A DNA stretch of 6,994 bases. Source: Clostridia bacterium. Its GTDB lineage: Bacteria > Bacillota > Clostridia > Christensenellales > CAG-1252. The notes beneath the pieces are model-generated. The model saw nothing but the letters and a program-made list of their open reading frames with translations, did not search any database and was not told the DNA's origin. The translations under genes were made by a program, and so were the position numbers. The number at the start of each line of letters is the position of its first letter. Positions within the stretch are counted from its first letter, which is position 1. Below are positions 1 through 6,099 of the stretch, piece after piece. The stretch covers positions 1 through 6,994 of the forward strand of contig JAFZZX010000043.1 in the NCBI GenBank assembly GCA_017615515.1, written 5' to 3'.

Positions 1-1812
1 ATCGGCGAGCCGGGCGTCGGTAAGACTGCGATCGTAGAGGGGCTCGCGCAGGCGATCGTGGACGGCGACGTGCCGGAAACTCTGAAAAACAAGCGCATAT
101 TCACCCTCGACATCACGAACGTGGTCGCAGGTACCAAATATCGCGGTGAGTTTGAGGAAAAACTCAAAAACGCGATCGGCGCGATCAAAGAAGCGGGCGA
201 CGTGATCGTCTTCATCGACGAGATCCATATGATCGTCGGTGCAGGCTCGGGCGGCGACAGCAAGATGGACGCCGCGAACATATTGAAACCGATGCTCGCG
301 CGCGGTGAAATGCAGGTCGTCGGTGCCACCACCCTCGAGGAATATCGAAAATATATCGAGAAAGACGCCGCTTTGGAGCGTAGATTCCAGCCCATCATCG
401 TGGATCCGCCTTCGGTCGAAGATACGATCACGATCCTAAAAGGGCTCAGGAGCAAGTACGAAGAACACCACAAACTCAAGATCACCGACGAGGCGCTTAC
501 CGCCGCGGCGGAACTGTCCGATCGTTATATCTCGGATCGTTATTTGCCCGATAAGGCGATCGATCTCATCGATGAGGCGGCGAGCAGAAAGCGTATGCTG
601 AACTTTACCGCTCCCGATTCCATCAACGAGATGGAAGGCAAGATCGCAGAGCTTGACGAAAAGGAAAAGGACGCCGCGGAGCATTTCAACTACGAAAAGG
701 CGGCAAAATACAAGCAAGAGAAGGAGCAGCTCCTCTTGAAGCTCTCCAAGACCAAGATCAATTGGTCGTCCGAGGTGCACGGCACCGAGCTCGAGATCAA
801 CGGGCAGGACATCGCGGAGATCGTCTCGAAATGGACGGGCATACCCGTCGTCCGTTTGACCGAGGCGGAAGCAGATCGTCTTTTGAACCTCGAAAATGAG
901 CTGGCGAAAAGGGTGGTCGGTCAGCGCGAAGCGATCTCGGCGCTCGCGCGTGCCATTCGTAGGGCGAGAGCGGGTCTCGGGGATCCCAAGAGACCGATCG
1001 GCTCCTTCATCTTTATGGGTCCGACCGGCGTCGGTAAGACCGAGCTGTGTAAAGCGCTCGCTGAGACCATGTTCGGTAACGAAAATAACATCGTCCGCAT
1101 CGATATGAGCGAATATATGGACAAGATCTCGGTTTCCAAGCTCACGGGTTCCGCCCCCGGCTACGTCGGCTACGAAGAGGGCGGACAGCTGACCGAGAAG
1201 ATCCGTCGCAAACCCTATTCCGTCGTCTTATTCGACGAGATCGAGAAGGCGCACCCCGACGTATTCAATATCTTATTGCAGATCCTTGACGACGGCAGAT
1301 TGACCGACAGCCACGGTAGGACGGTCAGTTTCAAGAATACCATCATCATCATGACGTCGAATATCGGTTCTAACGTCGGCAAGGGGATGAAAAAAATCGG
1401 GTTTGGCTCTGTGGACGAATACGAGGACGAACGCGAAAAGCAGATCGAAGCCTTGCGCTCCGTCATGCGTCCCGAATTCATCAACAGGCTGGACGACATC
1501 ATCGTTTTCCATAGTCTGACGAGCGAGAATATGGGAGAGATCGCGGAGATCATGCTCTCCTCTCTTTCCAAGCGTCTCGAAAGCAAAAATATTCGGATAG
1601 TATTGACGGAAGAGGCAAAAAAGTTTATTATAAAGAAGGGAACTAACGTAGAATACGGCGCGCGCCCGTTACGTCGCACCGTCGAGCGTTTGCTCGAGGA
1701 CGCTCTCTCGGAGAAACTCCTTTTGGGGGAGATCGCGATCGGGGATACGGTCACCGTGGACTACGACGGTTCAAACGCTTTGACCTTCACCAAAGATACC
1801 GGCTCGGTATGA
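1..1812 (+). CDS. clpC: ATP-dependent Clp protease ATP-binding subunit ClpC (5' truncated by window edge)
   Basis: Class I Clp/Hsp100 AAA+ unfoldase that threads substrates into ClpP. The frame is open from base 1 and gives 603 residues; ClpC proteins are usually about 800, so the N-domain and the start of the first ATPase module lie outside the window. In window numbering: D1 Walker A GEPGVGKT (2-9), pore-loop KYRG, Walker B VFIDE (D73/E74) and arginine-finger region ERRF (126-129). A short UVR/M-type helical segment (about 209-251) favours ClpC over ClpB, which has a long middle domain. D2 has Walker A GPTGVGKT (340-347), pore-loop GYVG, Walker B LFDE (D412/E413), sensor-1 TSN (452-454) and sensor-2 GARPLRR (553-559). 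The IGF tripeptide (466-468) sits where the ClpP-docking loop is expected, so ClpP partnership is likely. All visible catalytic residues are intact. The gene is followed by HPF after 43 bases without a convincing terminator. Confidence 0.95.
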   Translation: MGEPGVGKTAIVEGLAQAIVDGDVPETLKNKRIFTLDITNVVAGTKYRGEFEEKLKNAIGAIKEAGDVIVFIDEIHMIVGAGSGGDSKMDAANILKPMLARGEMQVVGATTLEEYRKYIEKDAALERRFQPIIVDPPSVEDTITILKGLRSKYEEHHKLKITDEALTAAAELSDRYISDRYLPDKAIDLIDEAASRKRMLNFTAPDSINEMEGKIAELDEKEKDAAEHFNYEKAAKYKQEKEQLLLKLSKTKINWSSEVHGTELEINGQDIAEIVSKWTGIPVVRLTEAEADRLLNLENELAKRVVGQREAISALARAIRRARAGLGDPKRPIGSFIFMGPTGVGKTELCKALAETMFGNENNIVRIDMSEYMDKISVSKLTGSAPGYVGYEEGGQLTEKIRRKPYSVVLFDEIEKAHPDVFNILLQILDDGRLTDSHGRTVSFKNTIIIMTSNIGSNVGKGMKKIGFGSVDEYEDEREKQIEALRSVMRPEFINRLDDIIVFHSLTSENMGEIAEIMLSSLSKRLESKNIRIVLTEEAKKFIIKKGTNVEYGARPLRRTVERLLEDALSEKLLLGEIAIGDTVTVDYDGSNALTFTKDTGSV

Positions 1813-1855
1813 TCGCCTTTTCGGCGTTTATATAATACAAGTCAAGGAGGCTTTT

Positions 1856-2401
1856 ATGAAAATCGACATTGTAGGCAAGAACTATTCCGTAAGCGACAAA
1901 TTGGATACCTTGATCCGTAAGAAGGCGGAGAGACTGGATCGTTTCTTCACCGACGACGTCACCGCGAGAGTTGTTTGTAAAGAAGAGCACAAGGGCAGAT
2001 TCACCCTCGAAGTCACGATCTTCGTGAACGGTACGCTGATCCGCAGCGAAGAGACGAGCGACAATATGTATGCCAATATCGACGTGGTCATTCCCAAGAT
2101 CGACAGACAGATCCGCAAGCATAGGACCAAGCTGAACAAGCAGTTCAAGGAGAGCGTCTTCAACTTCCAAGCAGCGGAAGCGGAAGCCATCGAGATGAAC
2201 GATACCAAGGAAGAAGAGATCCCGACCATCGTGAAGACCAAGAGATTCGAGGTCATGCAGATGTCCGTCGAAGAGGCGATCGAACAGATGGATCTTCTCG
2301 AAAACAAGTTCTACGTCTACCTCAATCCCGAAGACGGGAAAATCAATATCGTATATAAGAGATACGACGACACCATCGGCCTCATCGTACCTCAGTATTA
2401 A
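1856..2401 (+). CDS. hpf: Long-form ribosome hibernation promoting factor (HPF)
   Basis: 181-residue protein of the HPF/RaiA family, long form. Residues 1-100 match the ribosome-binding HPF domain (MKIDIVGKNYSVSD opening, then a basic helix around KIDRQIRKHRTKLNKQ). Residues 101-122 are an acidic linker. Residues 123-181 match the C-terminal dimerisation domain (IVKTKRFEV, EEAIEQM, NIVYKRYDDTIGLI). In Bacillota this domain joins two 70S ribosomes into inactive 100S dimers in stationary phase or stress. The length is normal for the long form. The ATG is preceded by a strong Shine-Dalgarno AAGGAGG (1844-1850) five bases upstream, which fixes the start. It follows clpC and precedes pgi by 17 bases. 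A lone TATAAT at 1831-1836 might provide a separate promoter but lacks a good -35 partner. Confidence 0.96.
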   Translation: MKIDIVGKNYSVSDKLDTLIRKKAERLDRFFTDDVTARVVCKEEHKGRFTLEVTIFVNGTLIRSEETSDNMYANIDVVIPKIDRQIRKHRTKLNKQFKESVFNFQAAEAEAIEMNDTKEEEIPTIVKTKRFEVMQMSVEEAIEQMDLLENKFYVYLNPEDGKINIVYKRYDDTIGLIVPQY

Positions 2402-2418
2402 GGAGATAAACACATAAT

Positions 2419-3843
2419 ATGACTAAGTTCAACAAAAACGACAATCAGATCCGCTTTGATTTCAACAATATGATGGCGGATTACATCGGGCAGGAGCAGG
2501 GTTTCAAGGAGAGTGATCTTGCCGCGCTCAATCCCACCGTCAAAGCAGCGTTCGAGAGCGTGAAAGCGCAGGGCGGCGAGGGCTGGCAGGGCTGGCTCGA
2601 CCTTCCTTTTAATCAAGATGAGATCGTTGCGGACATCCTCGACACCGCAAAAGCGGTCAGAAAAGGGTTCAAGACCTTCGTCGTGCTCGGCATCGGCGGC
2701 AGCGCCTTGGGTCCGATCGCGGTTTTCCAAGCCTTGAAACATCTGCACTACAACGAGCTTCCTTACAAGATGAGGAAGGGGCCCAAGTTCTACGTTGAAG
2801 ACAACGTCGACCCCGAGCGTATGAACGCGCTCCTCGACGTCATCGACGTCAAGACCACGATGTTCAACGTGATCACCAAGAGCGGCGCCACGAGCGAGAC
2901 GATGAGCCAATACCTCGTCATCACCGATATTTTGAAAAAGGCGCTCGGCGCGGACTACGCGAGCCACGTGATCGCCACGACCGACAAGGAAAAGGGCAAT
3001 TTGATCAAATTGGCGAAGAAAGAGGGCTTCAAGACCTTCTATATCCCGTCCGGCGTCGGCGGTAGGTTCTCCGAGATGTCTCCCGTCGGTCTTTTGCCCG
3101 CGGCAGTCCTCGGCATCGATATTAAGAAGATGCTTGCCGGTGCGCGCGATATGATCAAAAAAGGATTCAAGACCGCGAATCCCTACCACAATATGCCCCT
3201 GATGGCGGCGACCCTTCAGTATCTCGCGATGCAGAAAGGCAAGAATATCTCGGTCATGATGCCCTATGCGGACAGCTTGAAGTATATCGCAGACTGGTAT
3301 TGTCAGCTGTGGGGCGAGAGCCTCGGCAAGTCCGTCGATAAGGCGGGCAAAGAGGTCTATGCGGGACACACCCCCGTCAAGGCACTCGGCGTCACCGATC
3401 AACACAGCCAGATCCAGCTCTATACCGAAGGTCCCTTCGATAAGGTCATCACTTTGATCGCGGTCGACGCTTTCCGTCAGGAAATGATGATCCCCGAGGG
3501 ACTTCCCGAGTTCCCCGACGTCAACTTCCTCTGTGGGAACACGATGGGTACGCTCCTCAATACCGAGCGCAAAGCCACGGAGTACGCTCTCGCGAAAAAG
3601 CATCGTTTGAATCGCACGATCTCGGTGCCTGAGGTCAACGAATATACGATCGGGAAGCTCCTGATGCTCTTTATGATGGAGACGGCGTTCGTCGGCGCAA
3701 TGCTGAATATCGACACCTTCAACCAACCGGGCGTCGAAGAGGGCAAAAACGCGACCTACGCGATGTTCGGCAGAAAGGGCTACGAGGCGAAGAAGGCGGA
3801 GCTCGACAGCGCGAAAGCAAAGTCGGAAAAATATATTCTGTAA
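2419..3843 (+). CDS. pgi: Glucose-6-phosphate isomerase
   Basis: Cytoplasmic enzyme interconverting glucose 6-phosphate and fructose 6-phosphate. The 474-residue length fits the shorter bacterial PGI type. Family motifs in order: GIGGSALGP (91-99, sugar-phosphate loop), SGATSET (155-161, phosphate binding), GGRFSEMSPVG (214-224, a PGI signature), WGES with probable catalytic-base E300, DQHSQ with H329, and QPGVEEGK with K443 near the C-terminus. All expected catalytic positions are present. The Shine-Dalgarno AAGGAG (2400-2405) overlaps the HPF stop codon, suggesting translational coupling. Its 13-base spacing to the ATG is longer than usual, but no better in-frame start is seen. No terminator hairpin is seen after the stop; the next promoter begins 13 bases downstream. 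Confidence 0.97.
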   Translation: MTKFNKNDNQIRFDFNNMMADYIGQEQGFKESDLAALNPTVKAAFESVKAQGGEGWQGWLDLPFNQDEIVADILDTAKAVRKGFKTFVVLGIGGSALGPIAVFQALKHLHYNELPYKMRKGPKFYVEDNVDPERMNALLDVIDVKTTMFNVITKSGATSETMSQYLVITDILKKALGADYASHVIATTDKEKGNLIKLAKKEGFKTFYIPSGVGGRFSEMSPVGLLPAAVLGIDIKKMLAGARDMIKKGFKTANPYHNMPLMAATLQYLAMQKGKNISVMMPYADSLKYIADWYCQLWGESLGKSVDKAGKEVYAGHTPVKALGVTDQHSQIQLYTEGPFDKVITLIAVDAFRQEMMIPEGLPEFPDVNFLCGNTMGTLLNTERKATEYALAKKHRLNRTISVPEVNEYTIGKLLMLFMMETAFVGAMLNIDTFNQPGVEEGKNATYAMFGRKGYEAKKAELDSAKAKSEKYIL

Positions 3844-3856
3844 TGGCTGATATCGC

Positions 3857-3885
3857 TTGACAACTTATTGATCGAGCGATACAAT
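3857..3885 (+). promoter_or_regulatory. Sigma-A/sigma-70 type promoter for the riboswitch-thiT transcript
   Basis: A perfect -35 TTGACA (3857-3862) and a near-consensus -10 TACAAT (3880-3885) are separated by exactly 17 bases. The predicted transcription start is around 3892, a few bases before the first paired bases of the TPP aptamer, which is the expected geometry for a riboswitch leader. A 7-bp inverted repeat (3851-3857 with 3875-3881) touches both hexamers. Confidence 0.88.
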
Positions 3886-3896
3886 CAAAATACAAT

Positions 3897-3969
3897 CGTA
3901 TTAGGGGTGCCCGAATGGGCTGAGATCATACCCTTTGAACATGATGAGGTAATTCTCGGCATGGAAACG
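3897..3969 (+). ncRNA. TPP riboswitch (THI element) aptamer
   Basis: The hallmark thi-box core is present: GGGGTGCCC, GGCTGAGA, TACCCTTTGAAC, TGAT, then TAAT. Helices can be drawn: P1 CGTATT (3897-3902) with GGAAACG (3963-3969, one mismatch), P2 GGG with CCC, a minimal P3 GCCC/GGGC closed by GAAT, and P5 TGAG (3945-3948) with CTCG (3955-3958). In P4 the usual CCU/AGG pairing is replaced by CAU (3940-3942) and AUG (3961-3963). That compensatory change supports a folded, functional RNA. Known role of the class: binding thiamine pyrophosphate lowers expression of thiamine synthesis or uptake genes. The downstream terminator and transporter gene fit this. Confidence 0.95.
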
Positions 3970-3985
3970 CGTTCAGTATTTTCAC

Positions 3986-4011
3986 CTCCCGAGAATTCGG
4001 GAGTTTTTTTT
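3986..4011 (+). terminator. Riboswitch-controlled intrinsic terminator (expression platform)
   Basis: Stem CTCCCGA (3986-3992) with TCGGGAG (3997-4003), loop GAAT, followed by eight T (4004-4011) ending immediately before the thiT ATG. The 5' arm and loop (3989-3997) are perfectly complementary to the aptamer segment 3951-3959, so terminator and antiterminator are mutually exclusive. TPP-bound aptamer should favour termination. Confidence 0.93.
3999..4003 (+). promoter_or_regulatory. Shine-Dalgarno of thiT embedded in the terminator 3' arm
   Basis: GGGAG lies eight bases (all T) before the ATG at 4012 and is the only ribosome-binding candidate. It supports that ATG as the true start. Because it is part of the terminator stem, the hairpin would also hide it from ribosomes. 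Confidence 0.7.
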
Positions 4012-4932
4012 ATGGTACCGTATCTGTTTTATCCGCTATTGGCGTCTTTGATCGCGATCCTTCTCTCTGCTGCTTTCTTTCTGTATGCAAAACAGAATAA
4101 AGGCAACGTTACCGTCGCAAAGTATATTCTCGGTGGGGTTGGTGTCGCCTCTTTGATCACGATCCTCGTATGCTTCTCCGTGTATTACGTACGCGAGATA
4201 AAGCCGATCGAAGATTATTCTTCCGTCAATTCCACGATCCTCACGATCGGAGCGGTTGCGATGATCTTGATTATTGCTCTTTTGTACGCATTTTTCGGGA
4301 GAAAGTCGAATCCGAAGTCCGACACGAGATCGGTCACCTACGCTGCGGTTTCGGTCGCTTTGGCGTTTGCGCTTTCTTATATTCGCCTCTTTAAGTTACC
4401 ACAGGGCGGATCCATTACGTTGGTCAGTTTGCTCCCACTGATGTTCTATTCTCAAATGTTCGGCATTCGTAAAGGCGTAATGGTCGGCTTCATTTACGGC
4501 ATACTGCAAGCGATCCAAGACCCCTATATCTTGCATCCCGCGCAATTTCTTCTTGATTATCCCATCGCTTTTGCGGCGATCGGTTTGTCTTCGATCTTTA
4601 CGCAAAAGGGGATCAAGGGCGTTCGCGGCGTCGCACTCTTCGCTTCGGGCGCGGTCCTTGCCGTTACTATGCGCTATGCCGCGCACGTCATTTCGGGCAT
4701 CTTTGCCTTCGCGATGTATGCCGGCGAGGGATACAGCGCCGTCGCGTGGGGCTTTCTGTATAATACCTTCGCCTTCGTCGATATGGCGATTGCGCTTGCC
4801 GTCGGCATCGTGATGCTGTCGAACGGTGCGTTCAGAAAGATCCTTAATAACGTAACTTACGCAAGTTTCCCGCAAGAACGCCCGGAGGTTCCCCCTGTGG
4901 TCGCTACCGGGGAAGAAACGGAGACTGTGTGA
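4012..4932 (+). CDS. thiT: Thiamine ECF transporter S-component, ThiT/YuaJ family, with N-terminal membrane extension
   Basis: Integral membrane thiamine-binding subunit that works with a shared ECF energising module (EcfA, EcfA', EcfT), none of which is in this window. The 306-residue product has a C-terminal part (about 105-275) with ThiT hallmarks: KLPQGGSITLVSLLPL (128-143), GIRKGVMVGFIYGILQ (151-166), DPYILHPAQFLLDYP (170-184) and RYAAHVISGIF (221-231). ThiT is normally about 180-200 residues. Here about 100 extra N-terminal residues carry three predicted hydrophobic helices (about 4-26, 38-60, 75-96). The tail after about 275 is polar and acidic. The frame stays open back to a TTG at 3868, but that region is promoter, riboswitch and terminator, so ATG 4012 is chosen. 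Substrate is supported by both the family motifs and the TPP riboswitch upstream. A terminator follows 12 bases after the stop. Confidence 0.92.
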   Translation: MVPYLFYPLLASLIAILLSAAFFLYAKQNKGNVTVAKYILGGVGVASLITILVCFSVYYVREIKPIEDYSSVNSTILTIGAVAMILIIALLYAFFGRKSNPKSDTRSVTYAAVSVALAFALSYIRLFKLPQGGSITLVSLLPLMFYSQMFGIRKGVMVGFIYGILQAIQDPYILHPAQFLLDYPIAFAAIGLSSIFTQKGIKGVRGVALFASGAVLAVTMRYAAHVISGIFAFAMYAGEGYSAVAWGFLYNTFAFVDMAIALAVGIVMLSNGAFRKILNNVTYASFPQERPEVPPVVATGEETETV

Positions 4933-4944
4933 ATAATTCATTTC

Positions 4945-4972
4945 GGGCTTGCTGAATGCAAGCCCTTTTTTT
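4945..4972 (+). terminator. Intrinsic terminator after thiT
   Basis: Perfect 8-bp stem GGGCTTGC (4945-4952) with GCAAGCCC (4958-4965), loop TGAAT, followed by seven T. It closes the thiamine transcript and separates it from the next promoter. Confidence 0.95.
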
Positions 4973-5002
4973 CATTCGTTTTCCGCTCTTATACACTTTC
5001 GT

Positions 5003-5032
5003 TTGACTAATCTCGGGCGAGAAGTCTATAAT
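5003..5032 (+). promoter_or_regulatory. Promoter of the ABC-like/S41 operon, positioned for a leaderless mRNA
   Basis: -35 TTGACT (5003-5008) and perfect -10 TATAAT (5027-5032) with an 18-base spacer. Transcription should begin at about 5039-5040, which is the A of the downstream ATG. No Shine-Dalgarno-like sequence lies between the -10 box and the start codon. Confidence 0.8.
5011..5022. repeat. Short dyad in the promoter spacer
   Basis: TCTCG (5011-5015) and CGAGA (5018-5022) are perfect inverted arms around GG, lying between the -35 and -10 hexamers. Outer GACT (5005-5008) and AGTC (5023-5026) extend the symmetry with a two-base bulge. Regulator binding here is only inferred. Confidence 0.35.
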
Positions 5033-5051
5033 TTACTTAATGAGTAAATTA
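5029..5051. repeat. Perfect inverted repeat spanning the -10 box and start codon (candidate operator)
   Basis: TAATTTACT (5029-5037) and AGTAAATTA (5043-5051) are perfect 9-bp inverted arms around a 5-base centre that contains the ATG. The repeat overlaps the last four bases of the -10 box, the predicted transcription start and the first four codons. It is the right size for a dimeric repressor site. Because most of it is at or before the transcription start, an RNA hairpin is less likely. No candidate regulator gene is in the window. Confidence 0.6.
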
Positions 5052-6095
5052 GAGTGCAAGGATTTTACGGTCAAATATTTCGGCTACGACGCCGCGATCT
5101 CGGGGGTCACGACGGACTTTTCGGATGGACTCAACATTCTTTACGCGCCCGCTAAGGGGGGCAAGACCACCTTCTTGAAAGCGATTGCGGGGATCGTCGA
5201 GTACAAAGGCGAACTCCTCTTGGATGGCGTCGATCTTCACGACATCCCTCTCAAAGAGCGCGATTTTCAGATGCTGTTCGACGATTATGCTCTCTTTTCC
5301 CGTCACAGCGCGCGCTATAATCTCGAATATCCCTTGAAACTCCGCAAAGTTCCCAAAGCGGAGCGCAGGGCGCTCGTTGAAGAGGCTGCCGCGCTCTTCG
5401 ATCTCGATCTCATGATCGACGCCCCCGTCTATCGCCTGAACGAGTGGCACAAGGTTTCGTTGGTGCTCTGTCGCGCCTATTTGAGGAAGGCGAAAGTGCT
5501 CTTGATCGACAATATTTTCTCCAAACTCGATCCCCAATCGCGCAAAGAAGCCTTCCTGCGCTATCTGCCGCTCTGTAGCGGTGCAGGGATCGTGATCTAT
5601 GCGACCGACGACCCGAACGAAGCCTCTGCGCTCTCGGATCGCATAAAACTCTTGTCTTACGGCTATTTATTGCAGGAAGGTTCGGTCTCGGATTTCCGCG
5701 CCCGTCCTTCCTCGATCACGGCCTTCGCGTCTTTTGCCGATTATCCCTCGATATTACCTTGCGTGATCGAAGAGGGTGGGCTCTCCTTATTCGATCATCG
5801 TTTTGATCTGTCCGAGATCTCCCTGATCTCGGACGCCTATCTCGGCAAAGAGGCGGTCGTCGGTCTGTCGCTTCACGATCTCGTCCCCTCCGACGTAGGT
5901 TTTGTTTCGACCGTGCAGGGGAGATTCTACCAAGGCGGGGAGAAGGTCTATTCGATGCGATGTAACGAGGTTTCCTTCTTCCTTTCCGATCCTGACGACC
6001 ATAGGGTCGGCGAGACCCTTTGCGTCTCGCTTCGCTCCCTAACGGGACTCTTCGATCGGATCAACGAACGCGCAATCATGCGTTATACGGAGTAA
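5040..6095 (+). CDS. MalK-like ABC ATPase family protein with degenerate catalytic motifs (probable pseudo-ATPase)
   Basis: 351 residues with the layout of CUT1/MalK-type importer ATPases: nucleotide-binding domain (about 1-225), then a TOBE/OB-like regulatory domain (about 230-351; VGLSLHDLVP at 275-284 and GETLCVSLRSLTGLFD at 324-339 mirror the MalK pattern). The catalytic motifs are altered: Walker A reads APAKGGKT (36-43), losing two glycines but keeping K42 and T43. The Q-loop position is D81, the signature LSGGQ is LNEWH (133-137), Walker B LLID keeps D157 but the catalytic Glu is N158, and the switch His is D190. The D-loop SKLD (161-164) remains. It may bind nucleotide but should not hydrolyse it in the usual way. 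No permease or binding protein is visible. The frame is intact and full length, so this is not a decaying pseudogene by appearance. The start ATG has no Shine-Dalgarno and appears leaderless. An S41 peptidase follows 4 bases after its stop. The cellular role is unknown. Confidence 0.85.
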   Translation: MSKLECKDFTVKYFGYDAAISGVTTDFSDGLNILYAPAKGGKTTFLKAIAGIVEYKGELLLDGVDLHDIPLKERDFQMLFDDYALFSRHSARYNLEYPLKLRKVPKAERRALVEEAAALFDLDLMIDAPVYRLNEWHKVSLVLCRAYLRKAKVLLIDNIFSKLDPQSRKEAFLRYLPLCSGAGIVIYATDDPNEASALSDRIKLLSYGYLLQEGSVSDFRARPSSITAFASFADYPSILPCVIEEGGLSLFDHRFDLSEISLISDAYLGKEAVVGLSLHDLVPSDVGFVSTVQGRFYQGGEKVYSMRCNEVSFFLSDPDDHRVGETLCVSLRSLTGLFDRINERAIMRYTE

Positions 6096-6099
6096 TGAA

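Noticed and set aside
1814..1826. Hairpin CGCC-TTTTC-GGCG after the clpC stop as a terminator
   Set aside because: The stem is only 4 bp and is followed by TTTATATAAT rather than a T-run.
1831..1836. TATAAT before hpf as a separate promoter
   Set aside because: At 17-base spacing the -35 region reads TATGAT (1808-1813), a poor match. The start would fall at the Shine-Dalgarno, leaving almost no leader. It remains possible but is too weak to annotate.
2398..3726. A 442-codon open frame on the minus strand opposite pgi
   Set aside because: It lies wholly antisense to a clearly conserved enzyme, shows no recognisable domain, and is rich in Arg, Asp and His as expected from antisense reading of a codon-biased gene.
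5040..6095. The ABC-like protein as the ECF ATPase energising the neighbouring ThiT
   Set aside because: It has a MalK-type C-terminal TOBE-like domain and degenerate catalytic motifs, and is separated from thiT by a strong terminator and a new promoter. ECF ATPases are catalytically canonical.
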